DNA of 64,000 bases from Pholis gunnellus (lineage: Eukaryota; Chordata; Actinopteri; Perciformes; Pholidae), in assembly GCA_910591455.2 (NCBI GenBank), contig OU342820.1, forward strand, positions 2,518,441-2,582,440. The letters run 5' to 3'. Of this stretch, positions 12,834 to 26,243 are shown in pieces. Numbering within the stretch: position 1 is the stretch's first letter; each line of letters starts with the position of its first letter. Position numbers and translations under genes: made by a program. Below the pieces are notes generated by a model that ran no database searches, had not been told where the DNA came from, and was given only the letters and a program-made list of their open reading frames with translations.

Positions 12834-15800
12834 ATGGACCCGAGAGACACTGCCCCTGATTCATGGGAACAAGAGGACGATGTGGAGGCCACGATCGACG
12901 GACAACTTGATTTAGCATTCGCGTCCCTAAATGTGAACGCGAAACCGTTTGTGCCCAATGTGAACGCCGTCGAATTTGTACCGACTTTTGTTGTAAAAGC
13001 ACATTCCGAAAATCTCGATTCTGTTGGTAAGTTCATAATCACGTTGTGGAGCTACTTTAGCTAGCAGTTGCTAACATGAGCCTGGGCTGGCTAGATGCTA
13101 GCTCACTAGCCACTGTACAGACACGCGTGTCTTGAAGCGCGACACACTGATGGGGTGTTTGGTGTTAGTCATTTAGATGGTATGCCTGATACTGTAACTT
13201 AAACTATTACCCACCAACCATGTTAATGCTACTCAGGCGTTCGACTGTAGAGTGGCCTCATAGCTTGTTCATAACTGTCATAAGTCATCAACCCAGCCGG
13301 CATTAGCTAGCGCCGGTTAGCTGGTGTGGTTTCACAAGTGAGCGCCTGAGTCGCTCAGTGCTAAGTCAGTACCTTTTGAGCTAAGTAACAAAACTGTTTA
13401 TTCTAAGCAGTAAATATGGTCAAACACCCATGTTCTCGTTGTGAAACAGCCTAACTTCATCTGATGGTTAAAGCTAAGCTCGCCATTAAAAATAATTTCG
13501 TGGGAATGGAAGTGTTTGGTGTGACGTGGATGTTCTGACGCACTGCTGGTGAGACCAAACGTGTCCTACTGAAGACCTGGACGAGACTGAGTGATCACAG
13601 GCAGTCCTCATAGGCCAACGCTTTTATTTTACTGTCAGTGGTTTCAGAACCTTCCACTGTAGTCTCAAACATTACCCATGGACTATTTTACCGAATGAAA
13701 GTTTGTGCTCCAACATGTGGAGGTGCTTGACATGAAAACCTGTAGTCCTCCAAATGGAACAGGTTCTTGTTTTCCTCCGGCGTTGACTTGAGGTGGCTTC
13801 TGAAGGCACAGTGAAACCTGTGTATGGAACGTAGGAAAAAGTCTTTAAACACACACTTTCCTCTTACTGAATGAATTCAGCCTGTAGCAGGAAGAGTAGG
13901 TCAGGCTGCTTTCAAATGAACTTAAAACATGAACCTAACCATTGTTTCTCTTTTTAGTTGCTGTTGAAAAGATATCCACCATGGAGGTGTCAGTAAGTGC
14001 CGGTATGTATGGAGTTTGTGTGTCACACACATGCTGCTACTGCTCGCCTCATTGTCCTGACATGTGCAGGCCCACACTGAACGCATTGGAGTAACAAAGC
14101 CTTTAGTGGCTCTTGCATCATGAGTTTCACAGACCCAATTCCTACCTTCTGTAGTCTTTCAGCGGTATTGACTCTGAGCATCTACATCTGCCACACGGTG
14201 CCTTTTTGTAGATTAGAAACTGAGTTTTTAACCACAAACTAACTGTAACGTGAGTTTAGTTGTAGATAAGGATCGGTTAGTCTTTTGTTTTGTCAGGTTC
14301 TTGCTCTTTCACGTTCACTGTGTTTACTTATCACTTTAAACAGACATGACCATATGTCAGTGGGAGATAACGCCACAAAATGTTCAGGAACATTTTAGAG
14401 AATCCATCATTCAAAATCAGTTGAGCTGATTACATGTTCTTACGGTCTGTCACGATACCCACTTTAGATGAACAATGTATTGTCAAGGCGACGGTGGCTA
14501 AGTGGAGAGCAGGGCCGTCCTTCAATTAGAGGATCGATGGTTCGATTCCCCGGTCGATGTGTCCTTGAGCAAGACACTTAACCCCCAAAAACGCTCCCGT
14601 AGCTGTGCCTACGGTGTGATAGAATCTAAATTGTAAGACACTTTGGATAAAAGCGTCTGCTAAATGACTGTAATGTCACCACCCACAGAATCCAGAAAGA
14701 GCATCAATCTGTCAATCCTTTCCGTGGAGGTTCCCCCGGCCGTCCCTCTTAATCATGGCCCCAGTTCAGAGAAAAACCCACAAAATAGAACCGGAGTCCT
14801 ATTCCATTATTCCTAGCTGTGGTATTCAGGCGACCGGGCCTGCTTTGAACACTCAAACATCTCCGCTTATTATTATTACTTATTGAGTGATGTAATAATC
14901 GCGCGACACAACGAATCAATAATGAAATTCGTTGAGAACTCTTTTAATAATCGATTTTATTGATTCGTTGTTGCAGCCCTAGAAACAAGTACAGTCCATT
15001 TACTATTTACACTACTTGCCATAATCCATGTTGTGGACACACCTTTAACAGGCCAGCATCCGCTCTTCATGTGGAGCGGTGCAGCTCACTAACTGAACTG
15101 CTCGCCCTCTTTCTGTCGTCTGTGATCGTAAGTCTCCAGCCAAACGAACAGAAAAGCAAACTTATGATCTGATCAAAACATGTTTCATGTACTGTAGCTG
15201 CAGCTTGTGAATAAGTTGTGCACACATTCAGCTCATAGATTCTAAAATGTAGAAGTGTAACAGCAATCTGATATCATCGATGCAGAGTGAAAACATTGAT
15301 ACATGTATTGTAAAATCACCTGACTGTTAAACGGGCATATGATATCCTGGCATGACAGTAAGGGTCGCCATTGGCAGCCAGTTAGAGAATTTGGCAACCA
15401 ATTCTTGAGGTTTGGTTTGCGTTAGTGGCAACCACTCTTTAATGACGTCTTGGAGAAGTTTCAGTCAGGGTTTAGAGCTTGAGACCTGATGATTCAAGAA
15501 GCCTAGCTGCTATTTTAGACTGTCTTAATGAGACACAACATTTTCTTCAACTCAATAACTTAAAATCAGAAATCATAATATTTAGGCCCCTAAACCAGTC
15601 AATCAGTCCCAATAAAAGTGTCCTTGGCCGCACCGCACAGCAGCCGTAGATGAATAAGGGTTAGGGTTATTCCTAAGTTATTCCTCAGGTTTATGTGGGA
15701 CTAGTGGCCGTTTTTACAGATTGACACAGAAAACCCCATGTTTATGAGGAGCTTCTTGTCTTTTGTTCAGACACAGATCATAGCAGTTTACTGTAAACAA

Positions 15801-18800
15801 GGTCTCTTGTGATAAAAACAAATCTGCTGCTGATTATTGATATGCAGCTCACAATAAGTGGTGGTTAATGAGCTCTGTCTGTATTTCACGCTGATGAGTT
15901 GAGGCCCTGAATGATGTGGACTGTGTTGGTGGCTGTGCAGCTCCAGTGGAAAACGGCGACTCAGAGATTACCACAGAGGAGCCGTGGGACCAGAAAGAGG
16001 TCGAGCCGAATGAGGAGGAGCCAGGAGGCGGGTCTTATGGGGACCGGGGACCATCGGTGGCAGCAACTATGGAGGAGACGGCTCCGGAGACGATGGAGGA
16101 GGAAGAGGAAACGCCAGCACCCAAGGTGCCACCTACTCAGCCAGATGCCCCCAAGAAGGAACACATCAATGTGGTGTTCATCGGACACGTAGGTCAGTGA
16201 TAACACCTGTCTTTGTGTCTATTGCCGTTCATTGAATGATCACATTAACAGGAGGGTCGGCAGATTTAGGCTTTTTACCAATTCATATTTTCTTTATAAG
16301 AACTATAATTGACAGCGAGGCTCCAGCCAGACTAAACATTTTTCCTAAAACCCTCACCAGAAATAATTTCAGCCGTCCCGAAGTTTGCGTAAACCGTCAG
16401 AAATGTGAAATGTTGTCCTTTTACCTCATTATCTATAGTGGTTACAAAAACACACTCAATTCAAATGTATTTTTACTTAAATATTGCTTTGATTTAAGTA
16501 AATCTTGGCGCGTGCGTCAGTGACGTTACGGCGGCTGCACACGTGTGCAAATATCTAACCGACTGGCCTATCGGCTGAAAAGCAGCTGGTTTCGATCGGC
16601 AGACTATTGATCGGTGCAACTCTCTATAGAAATGTCTCTCAAGAGAAACGTTGCTGGATTGCATTGCTGCTTAGCCGTGTGAGTAGGTGGGGAATCAATG
16701 ACAGTCAGGTCCAGCTCTTATTCCAGCTGCGTGTCCCGTCTGTTAGTTAGCAGCTGATGTGTCACCACTCCAGCTTTACTCTGTCATCAGTCATTATGGC
16801 CTGTTGGCACTCAAAAGACTTCAGACCAAACGGTTCAGAACGTGTCTTCTCATATGGCACAGCATAAAGTTCAACAAAGAGTTACTGAAGGTGGAAACCT
16901 TGTATTCATTTTTTTTTATAAATCAATATCCGTCTGTGGCAGAATAAAGAGCCTGTGACTAAATTTGCTAACTTGATTGGATCCTCAAACTGGTGTCGCT
17001 CACAGCAGAGCTGAAGGTGACGCAGTCTGAGGCAGCTCTGAAGCTAGCCAATGACGGCGGTCAAACACTTTGTTACTCAATTTTAGCTCGTCTTTTGGTC
17101 AAATATGAATATAATGACACATGGGAATATCTAACCATATGGAAAGTCAATACCAACTTTGTCCCCGCGGTGTTCTGTTATTTCAAACCTCTGGGTTTTG
17201 GACATTGGAGGTTCCCTCCCGACAGCGACGCAATGTAATACACCGTTTGTTCACCGTTTCTGAGCTAAACCCGGTCTGCGTTCTTCTCTAGATGCTGGCA
17301 AGTCCACTATTGGGGGACAAATCATGTGAGTAGCAGTCTCCCTTTTAATGGTTCACCGCCTTTCTTTGTAATAAGTGAAATGACATTGACCACATCAGGC
17401 TTTGACTTGTTTCCGGCCTCTTTAACAGGTATCTAACAGGCATGGTAGACAAAAGAACCTTAGAGAAGTACGAGAGAGAAGCCAAGGAGAAGAACCGGGA
17501 AACCTGGTGAGTGAAAGCTCTGTTACTCAATCTAGAACATTTACAGATGCTCTATGCCGATTGAACTAAAATGGATGTAGTTGTGAGGTTTGACTCTTAA
17601 TTTCCATTTCTATTGAGTTAATATGGTCAGGGACCATGTGTGGCTGTTTAATCAGCTGGTCCAATATTAGCTGAGATCATCATTTGGTGTCTCAGATTTC
17701 ATTGTGTCCAACATGAATGGTCTGTCTCCCAGGTATCTGTCTTGGGCGTTAGACACCAACCAAGAGGAGCGGGACAAAGGCAAGACGGTTGAGGTGGGCC
17801 GAGCCTACTTTGAGACAGACAAAAAGCACTTTACCATCTTAGACGCTCCAGGCCACAAAAGCTTCGTGCCCAACATGATCGGAGGTGCATCACAGGCGGA
17901 CTTGGCTGTTCTGGTGAGTTCAGAGAATTAAAGTGGACCGTCAGATCAGAGCTTCACTAGTAGGCTTTGTCTACCCAGTAGTCGTAGAAAGCAAAGAGGT
18001 CCAGCAGTTACAATCAGCTAGGGCTGAATTTACTGAATGTCAGTTCTTTTGGTACATTTGAAGCTTGTATTGAGGTTTTGGAGTGATGCTTTGAATGTCT
18101 GTCAACATATATTATAACATAATAACACAAAATCCTCAATTTGAATTGTGATTCATCAGATTCAAGTTTTATTTTAAGTAAATCAACTGTCTGGAGTGAA
18201 TATAAGTGCAGGCCTCCCTTTGTGTCGAGCTGGAGAGTAAAAGAAAAGAAACGGCAACGAGTATAGATTGAAGCAGAATCTTTTGATTGATAAAAACATT
18301 GTTTGAAATGATTACATCTTTTATCAATGAATTCTGACTTGTGAACTTGACAATGCTCTGATCTTTATCTGTTACTGTGCAGAAGTGTTGCCTTTGAATA
18401 GAAAAAAGCATTTGACCGTTTTAGAATTTGTTGTCAATGTTATGAAAGAAGCTTCAAACTATTCGGTACAAACTCCCATAACCCAGCCCTGTTTGCATCC
18501 ACTGAACTTCTGTAACATCTTTATATGTTAAGAGACTTTTATGACATTAGTTGGCTCCAGCAAGGAATCACTCTTGTGTTTTCGTAGCACTTGTAGACAA
18601 AAGCACTGACTGACTGACTGTGTTGACTCTCAGGTGATCTCTGCCAGGAAAGGAGAGTTTGAAACTGGTTTTGAAAAGGGTGGACAGACGCGAGAGCACG
18701 CCATGTTGGCCAAAACAGCTGGCGTCAAACACCTGATAGTTCTGGTGAATAAGATGGACGACCCGACAGTCAACTGGAGCCTGGAGAGGTGGGTAGATCC

Positions 18801-21800
18801 ACTGATCGACTGGAGCAGAAGCACTCTAAACTCACACTGAGCAGCAGCTCATCACACACATTTGTAGAATATCAATAAGTAAATTAAAACACATGTTACT
18901 GTGCTCAAACTGAATTACAAATCAATTTGCATGTCATCGCTGAAACCTTGTATCTCCAAAACCCTGTAAAGTTGGTGTGTTAGATATGTGTCATGACAGT
19001 GTTTTATTGGCCTGCATTACATTGAGGTGCTCTAATATTTAGTCTCCTTTATGTATGTAAGTGCCACAGGATGTTAACCCAGATACCGAGGACTCCCACC
19101 GTATATTTGAAGTCCTGTTGTTGAACCCTCAGGTATGAAGAGTGTAAGGAGAAACTAGTGCCATTTTTGAAGAAAGTGGGCTTCAACCCGAAGAAAGACA
19201 TTTACTTCATGCCGTGCTCCGGACTGACCGGATCCAACCTGAAGGAGCCCACTGACATGTGCTCCTGGTACACGTACGTCCTCCAGCTTCCTCTCCTCAT
19301 GCTGACTGTGTCCCCCTGTTCATCCACGTCTACTAACTGCTGTCCTATTCCATGTCATTTCAGAGGGTTACCATTCATTTCACACTTGGACAGTTTGCCA
19401 CTTTTCAGCAGATCAAGTGATGGCCCCGTCAGATTGCCCATCGTAGACAAATACAAGGTACGAATAGCTTGATTCGTGCCTTTACAAGGAAGCCCATGAT
19501 GGGTTGTTGTTTTCAGACCGATGCCGCCAAGCATTGGCTCACACATTTCAACTTTCTGTAGGTGCAATGTGGACGTCTGCATCCCAAAAGTGTAGACATT
19601 TGGTAAAACACTGGTGTTCAGAAAGGGTTTAGAATGTGTTGATTGTATTTTATACGTAACATACAAAACCACACATTGAACATAAAAGGGCTCACCTAAA
19701 CAGAATACACTTTGAATATGTTTGAAGGAAGGCACGTTCTGCTGTCGTCCTCCGATCCGTCTGACATTTAATAATTACAAAACTAAGTTGCATTAACAAG
19801 CTGTACACTGTTGTTTTTGAATCTGTTGCTGGTGGTTTGAAGTTGCTGGTGCATGATTTAACAAGTTCAAACGGTGCTGATGAAGGGAAAGCTCTGTATT
19901 TCACAGTATACCGTAGTGTCTGGTGTCATTGTTTGAACCTGCAGACAAACGTATACCACTTTTATTAGTACACAGATTAAACGTGAAGTTTCTGCATTTG
20001 CTGCCTTGTTTGTTGAAGCTTGACTGAGTTTATTGATCCCTCTACTGTTGAGGGAGTCTATATTTAATGTGCACATGGACAGTGCTATTATCCAACGTTT
20101 GCTCATCATATCTAAGTCTTCTCTGTGAACTGACACAGCAACAGATTCTTTAATGGAGTGAAGTAAACACGTGGTTCTGTATCGATCTGTCTCCTCAGGA
20201 CATGGGCACTGTGATTATGGGCAAGCTGGAGTCGGGCTCCATCAGTAAAGCACAGCAGCTGGTCATGATGCCAAACCGGGTAAGATATCCCACAAGCCCT
20301 TTCTTCCATCAGCTGGAACCAAGAAGTTGAAAGATGAGAAAGCAAAAAAAAACTATAGAAATATTTTTTTAGTTTTAGGTTTTCTAAATGGTGTAAGTGC
20401 AAACATCCAAATGCCTTCCACTGACAGTTAATATTTCATTCCAACATATTTACTATATAGAACATGCATCGTTTGTGTCATCAAAGAGTAACTAAACCCC
20501 CGAGTGTTGGCTGAAGAGCCTCTAGAAGGTGATGCCGAGTCGCAGCTATCATCTGTTACACGTAGCATTCCAGTCCCAGTACAAGCCTTTCTCTGTGACA
20601 TCACACCGTCAGACACAGCCCTTTGTCACCTGGCTCCAGATCAGCCAATAGCACAATTCATTTGCAATAGCTGAGTTTGAACCATACATTTATAATACAA
20701 TTTGTAGAATTCAATCCATCCACAACACTACTAAATCCCAGTTACCATGGTTTTCAGCTGAAACCAGTGGTTGGGGGTTTAGTCCTGACTTCTTCATGTT
20801 CCTCATGGAGGAAGTATTGAAGGGATATAATGTGTGAAACTGAACTGATCTTTGTGTAAATGTAATTACCGACTATTGTCAACTAGGTATCTTCAACTTG
20901 GTCCTACACATCAAGTTTGCCCTACTTCTTAAACGGCACAAGCAAACACAATCTCAGTCATTGTTTGTCTTCTCCTTGTCCCCTCCATGTTTGTCTACCT
21001 GTCCTCGTGCAGCATGTGGTGGAGCTGTTGAGTCTCCTGTCAGATGATGTGGAGACAGACGATGCCGGGCCGGGGGAAAACCTCAAGCTGCGGCTGAAGG
21101 GCATCGAGGAGGAGGAGATCCTGCCAGGCTTCATCCTGTGTAATGTCGAGAACCCCTGCCACTCAGGGCGCACGTTCGACGCCCAGGTCAGTGTCACTCA
21201 GCGGCTCCCAGTCCCAGAGCCCCAGTTTACTGTCTCTCAGCAAAGTCAGATCTGGGTTCACTTCCCAGCAGCCGTGAACCCGGTCCAGCCAGGTATTCCA
21301 ACCATCACATGTGACCGTGTTAATAGCGGGGGGACTAGAGCGTGCAGCTGGTGTGGTGGTCCACCGCTCCCCGTTACCGCTGTTTGGATACCTTTTGAGC
21401 AAACTGCACCAGTTGGAGTGTTCTTTAAAGTGACAACAAGTCTGTTTTTCTATGCACCTGCTCATAACCACTGAAACTCTTCCTCACAGATCGTCATCAT
21501 CGAACACAAATCCATCATCTGTCCAGGTTACAACGCAGTCCTTCACATTCACACCTGCATTGAAGAAGTGCAACTTACAGTAAGATCTAATGCTAACTTA
21601 CCTGTTACCCTGTTACCATGAGGCCGCTGCAGAAAGCCAGTCTTGTTTTGGAGGTGGACTTGTGACATCTGAGCGGTTGGCTGATTGTATCATAGCTGTG
21701 TATGTGCTGATATTCTGTGACTTCTGTCTGCAGGCCTTAATCTGTCTGGTAGACAAGAAGACCGGAGACAAGAGTAAGACACGGCCACGATTCGTCAAAC

Positions 21801-23279
21801 AGGACCAGGTCTGCATCGCCCGTCTGCGCACGGCAGGAACCATTTGCCTCGAGACCTTTAAAGACTTTCCTCAGATGGGACGGTTCACCTTACGGGACGA
21901 AGGTACATTTGATTATCAATTTATTGATGAATTATGTTTTTGATTACACATTTAGTCTATAAATGCTGAAAGAAAGTGGTGAGAAACTACGTGTTACAAT
22001 TTCCCAGAGCCCAGTGTGAGGTCTCCAAATATCTTGTTGGACCAGTAGCCCTGAACCCCAAAGATATTCAGTGTATAGTGATGACACATTGTTTGCATGA
22101 TAAATGACTTCAAATATCAAGAAATCATAATAGCTCCCAACACATTTTATGTCCATAAATTGAGCAATTGTTTTAGCTCTACTGCTAACTGTAATAATTA
22201 TTCTATTGCTGTCATTAGAAAGTCTTCTTAATGTGATTAATACTAGTCTCTATAACTGGACCTATATGGGGTCAGATCAGTCTCAATAATAACCAATGCA
22301 CAAGGATTCACAAATGTATTTTGTGATTTATAAATGTGACTTTCTCCACAAAAATGTTTCAATGCACACACAAATTGTTATATATAAATTTAAGCAATCC
22401 ACACCCAACATTAATATATTTCTGATGCTCACACAAATATGTCTTGTTTTTAAATAAATCTAAAATAAATCCACCAGTAAATGTATTTTAACTTTTCATC
22501 AAAAACATACAGGTGCATCTCAATGAATTAGAATATCATCGAAGAGTTTATTTATTTCAGTAATTAAATTGAAAAAGTGAAACTCGTATTCTATAGATTC
22601 AAGCGTTTATTTCTTTTAATTTTGATGATTATGGCTTACAGCTAATGAAAACCCAAAATTCTGTGTCTCAGAAAATTAGATTACACAAATTAAAAAAAGG
22701 ATTTTTAATACAGAAATGTTGGCCTACTGAAAAGTATGTACCGTATGCACTCAATACTTGGTTGGGGCTCCTTTTGCATGAATTACTGCATCAATGCAGC
22801 GTGGCACGGAGGGGATGAGACTCTGGCACTGCTGAGGTGTTATGGAAGCCCAGGATGCTTTGATAGGGGCCTTCAGCTCGTCTGCATTGTTGGGTCTGAT
22901 GTATCTCATCTTCCTCTTGACAATACTCCATAGATTCTCTCTGGGGTTTAGGTCCATAGACTCTCTTCAGAAACCCCTTCAGAAACATTTCTATCATGAA
23001 GGGAATGTTCTGTGACTCGTGATATAAATGTTGGGCTCTCTGCTCGGTGGTGAACACTCAGGCTCAGAGCTGGAGTGTGTCAACAGAAGAGCATTCCGAG
23101 ATCTTTGAGTCTTTAGTTACTCTGAAATGTTGAAAGGTGAACCTGATGAGTGATTCATAAAGATTTGATAACTCTATTTGAGTTCTGTTGAGCATCAGTG
23201 AGTGAGGCTTGTTTTCTGTGTGTCAGGTAAGACCATCGCCATCGGTAAGGTGCTGAAGCTGGTAGCTGAGCGGGACTGA
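12834..23279 (+). CDS. gspt1: eRF3a / GSPT1, complete, 14 coding exons, 579 aa
   Basis: Translation termination GTPase that works with eRF1 in the cytosol. Coding exons: 12834-13026, 13958-14002, 15941-16192, 17292-17325, 17429-17506, 17733-17913, 18634-18788, 19133-19273, 19364-19457, 20199-20279, 21013-21186, 21490-21579, 21734-21902 and 23227-23279 (total 1740 nt). Overlapping PAM2 motifs for poly(A)-binding protein lie at about residues 31-52 ('LNVNAKPFVPNVNAVEFVP'). An acidic linker is followed by the GTPase domain: G1 'GHVDAGKST' split between exons 3 and 4 (about 161-169), 'KGKTVEVG', G3 'DAPGH' (238-242) and G4 'NKMD' (300-303). EF-Tu-like beta domains follow and the protein ends 'KLVAERD'. 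The ATG fits the family N-terminus 'MDP...APDSW'. The missing glycine-rich stretch of the mammalian N-terminus explains the smaller size compared with human (about 637 aa). A gspt1-like teleost paralogue is possible; the PAM2 region favours the GSPT1 side. Confidence 0.96.
14487..14677 (+). mobile_element. tRNA-derived SINE in gspt1 intron 2
   Basis: The head is tRNA-like with an A-box-like 'GTGGCTAAGTGGAGAGC' and a B box 'GGTTCGATTCCC' (14539-14550). A body with 'GTCCTTGAGCAAGACACTTA' follows, then the tail 'AAAAGCGTCTGCTAAATGAC'. This is a very common teleost SINE layout. It is in the same orientation as gspt1. Confidence 0.85.
22509..23058 (-). pseudogene. Tc1-like transposon relic with transposase C-terminus
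   Basis: On the minus strand, 22957-22751 encodes a DDE transposase end with 'DLNPRENLWSIVKRKM' and 'RCIDAVIHAKGAPTKY', characteristic of Tc1/mariner elements. The frame is broken just upstream: 'FLKRVYGPKPQRES' continues in another frame. The outer sequence at 22509 ('ACAGGTGCATCTCAATGAAT') matches a common fish Tc1-like end. Only the 3' part of the transposase is present, so the copy is dead. It sits in the last intron of gspt1, opposite to the gene. Confidence 0.85.
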
Positions 23280-23870
23280 AGAGGACGGAGCTGCCTGAGA
23301 GTCCTCGTCAGAAGGAATGGGCGGAGCAACCCGACCACGCAGTTGTCAGCGGCGACGGCACCTTCCTGTCACGCCCCCCCTTCTGTGCCGAAGGCCAGCT
23401 TCAGAAAAAAAGAACCTGTTTTTAAGCAAATGACACACCGAGATGAAGTCCACACGAGTCAGCTTTCTCATATTGAGAGCTCAGCTATGCCATTCCTGGG
23501 TTAGCCCACCCCCCCACCTCCCCACTCTGGTCTACTCAGCATCACATGAGGGGTTTTCTTCCACTTGTTTTTCTTGCTTTCATAAAGGACAATGACAAAT
23601 GGCGGAAGTTATATCTGTAAACAGATGTGGACCAGGATTCTGCTTGGAAAATAAAGGATGATTTTCAGACATAAATTGCAAAAGAAATGGTTTGAAAGAA
23701 CTTAACCAGTTGAAACCAAAATGATTATCTTGGGTGTACTTGTCTCCCTTTGCTTTGACCCAGTTTTTGGTTTCTCGTGGCGTTCTGGCAGTGTGCTTGA
23801 GCGTGTTCAAATGTTATTAAAGCAAACAACGATGACAATAAAATTATAAATTGGGAAAACAAAGTGTGTT
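23280..23870 (+). other. gspt1 3' UTR with poly(A) signal
   Basis: Non-coding sequence follows the stop codon. AATAAA at 23837-23842 is the best poly(A) signal, giving a 3' UTR of about 580 nt. Confidence 0.65.
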
Positions 23871-25841
23871 CATTTTCAGAGCACAGTCCAGTGGCTGCTT
23901 TCATATCTCCTTTGTGTTAAAGTTGTGGTTTTACAAAGCACCAATTTAAATGTTGGCAGGCCGTATGTTGGTGAACAGTGGTATTCTTCAAATACTCTTT
24001 TGAAAATAAGGAATTTTATTTTGGAATTTGCTTTTCAAAGAATAGTTAACAGTATTTTCATGCACCCGATTGTTCCAGTAAGTTGGTGTGGTGTGTTCTG
24101 TGAGCCGGTTCATTTAGAAGTGTTGTCCAGCAGAGAGCAGCCTGCATCATGTTAGCATCATGTTAGCATCGTGCTAACCACACCCGCACAGAGAGGAGTG
24201 TGTGCTGACCGTTAGCACTGAGTCGGGAGACCAACCTATTGGATTTGAAATGAAGGTGAATGCAGCTGTTTATTGTAGGAATCGCAATGGTTTTTTTGTA
24301 TTTTACCAAAGATTTCATGAGATTTTGTTAAAATGGAGAAGTGGTTACATTTAGAGTCCATCCCAATTTTTAGAAATTAGGTTTCATGAAAATCCCTTTT
24401 GTTCTCAAAGCAATGACTCTTATTGTTCTTCTGTTTGTTGTGCTGCTGCTGCTGTTTTGGGATGTTTTTCATGACTTTATTAACAATATCTTTATCACCT
24501 TGTTCTCCATCTGTGTTCTTGAAATTGCTAAAATTACATTTACTTGAAGGAGTATTTACGTCGTATAATTTATACTTCATTGTATTTCAGATGAGATATT
24601 CTACTTATTACTCCACCCCATTTATCTGGCTTTTCAGTTTTTAATTACAGTACTTTGAAGGTTAAGATTTAACAAAAAGTCTGCTCATTAGATGCAACAC
24701 GTTAAAGATGAAAGTATTTTTTACTTTTGTCACGTTTAGGGTTTTTAGTGCAGCTTTTTTTTTTTTTTTTTTTACTTGTAATGAAATATTTCTAGATTGT
24801 TTTATTGCTACTTTTACATGAAAGGGGAATGATTTTTATTATGAGAGTAGCACTAATCCTTGTGCACTGAGGAGTGTTTGGGTTTACAGTGTGCTGCTGT
24901 GAGCCTGGGGGGGGGGGGGGGGCACAGTCAGTCTGTCAGCGCCGGTCCAGCAGGGAGACACAGACCGGCTTTAGGTAAGATGACGGTTATTCAACATTTT
25001 GTCATTTTATACTTGTATGTTTATTTGATGTGGCTGATGACATGCTGCTGGATTAAATGCCTCTGACCGTTCGCATGAATCCTCTCTATGGATCCATACA
25101 ACGTGTTTTATTCCGTCCGGCTGAGGAGAGGTCGTCGTTCATGCTGATTCTGCTTTAGTGTTGGATGATAGTTTCTGTACTAAAGTTCAGGCTTCTTGCA
25201 TGTTTACTATTTAGTTTTGCAACAGATTTCCTGAAAAGTCTCATCTCATCACAACTAGAATAGAAAACTATTTAAAAAAAATGTCAGTGCTTATTATAAA
25301 ATATCTGCCATTATTCTATATTTTTATTTTTGACTACAAATCCCATGAAACCAACAATGCATGTGTCCTACTGCCACGTAATGCGTTTGTATCCAGAGTG
25401 TGGTACAGACGACCTCATTCCATTGTCCTACAGCTCCACAGATCTTTTTATCAGCAGACATTTGGACTGTCCTAGTGAAGGACCTTCTTCTGTGCTTTGA
25501 GCTAAATGCTAATGTATATTTAACAGCTGTTTACCAAGATCACCATCTTATTTTAGTGCGTTAGCATGCTAACATTAGATCATTAGCAGCAAACACAGAG
25601 TCCAGCTCATGGGGGCGTCAGTAGTTCTGTAGGTGTTTGGTCAAGATTGAGTAAAGTGTAAAGATTGGCATCTTCAGTAGGAACCGATGGGTTTAGGACT
25701 GGGACACAAACAGGGTGGGGACAGTATTGGTGTGGTCTTTTCATGGGATTTGTGGACAATAATCCAAATTTGGAATAATGCCAGAATGCATTCTGTACCG
25801 ATCAGACAGTGATCCGTGGTGTTGTCCATCTAGTCTCTGCA
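23871..25841. other. Spacer between gspt1 and pirt
   Basis: No coding exon is seen. The spacer holds a T run (24755-24773), a G run (24907-24922) and short 'GTTAGCAT' type direct repeats near 24150 and 25560. SNN (stannin), which lies beside GSPT1 in human, was looked for and not found. A 5' non-coding exon of pirt may lie here, because the pirt coding exon begins with a good acceptor at 25841. Confidence 0.5.
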
Positions 25842-25859
25842 GTGTCCCCCAGTGTGACC

Positions 25860-26243
25860 ATGCTCTCCACATCAGTCCCTATATCAACCATGGATGGGGA
25901 GGACACTGAAGCCTCCACACCTCTCAACCCTCTCCTGGACAGGAAGTCACCTGGCTGTCAGGGCGGTCTGGTTCCATCCTGCTGGCTCCTCTACTTTAAG
26001 CCCCTCGTGGCCATCAGTGTTGGTACGCTGCTGTTTGTTTCGGGAACAACCTTGGCCCTGCTCTCCTTCACCCAGGTGGGCAAAGTCCCCTACCTGCTGG
26101 GGCCGCTGTTCCTCTTTGTGGGTCTGATGTTCCTGGTCACCGGTCTGGTCTGGGTCCCCGTGCTCAAACAGAGCCTGGAGCAACAGCCACTCACTGAGGT
26201 CAACCATGGCAAGGAGGACCAGGTGGAACACAAGCACCACTGA
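25860..26243 (+). CDS. pirt: PIRT-like two-helix membrane protein, 127 aa
   Basis: Probable phosphoinositide-interacting regulator of TRP channels. A single coding exon follows the acceptor 'TCTCTGCAG' ending at 25841. The first ATG after it (25860) gives 127 aa; the ATG at 25890 has an even better context and would give 117 aa. Two hydrophobic helices lie at about 47-70 and 77-98. The second ends in 'LVTGLVWVPVLKQ', close to the human PIRT segment ending 'GLVWVPIIKK'. The 'YFKPLVAISVG' entry into helix 1 resembles human 'YRKPIVIMSVG'. PIRT is about 137 aa in mammals, a plasma-membrane protein of sensory neurons that binds phosphoinositides and modulates TRPV1 and TRPM8. Here the C-terminus is acidic and His-rich rather than strongly basic, so lipid binding is not assured. 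The neighbouring tmem238l-like gene supports the call. Confidence 0.72.
   Translation: MLSTSVPISTMDGEDTEASTPLNPLLDRKSPGCQGGLVPSCWLLYFKPLVAISVGTLLFVSGTTLALLSFTQVGKVPYLLGPLFLFVGLMFLVTGLVWVPVLKQSLEQQPLTEVNHGKEDQVEHKHH

Noticed and set aside
14487..14677. Functional tRNA gene
   Set aside because: The A and B boxes belong to a SINE head; the cloverleaf is not intact and the 3' body and tail are SINE-type.
22751..22957. Active Tc1-like transposase
   Set aside because: Only the C-terminal third remains and the upstream frame is shifted.
23871..25841. SNN (stannin), expected beside GSPT1 from human synteny
   Set aside because: No small hydrophobic frame resembling stannin was found between gspt1 and pirt.
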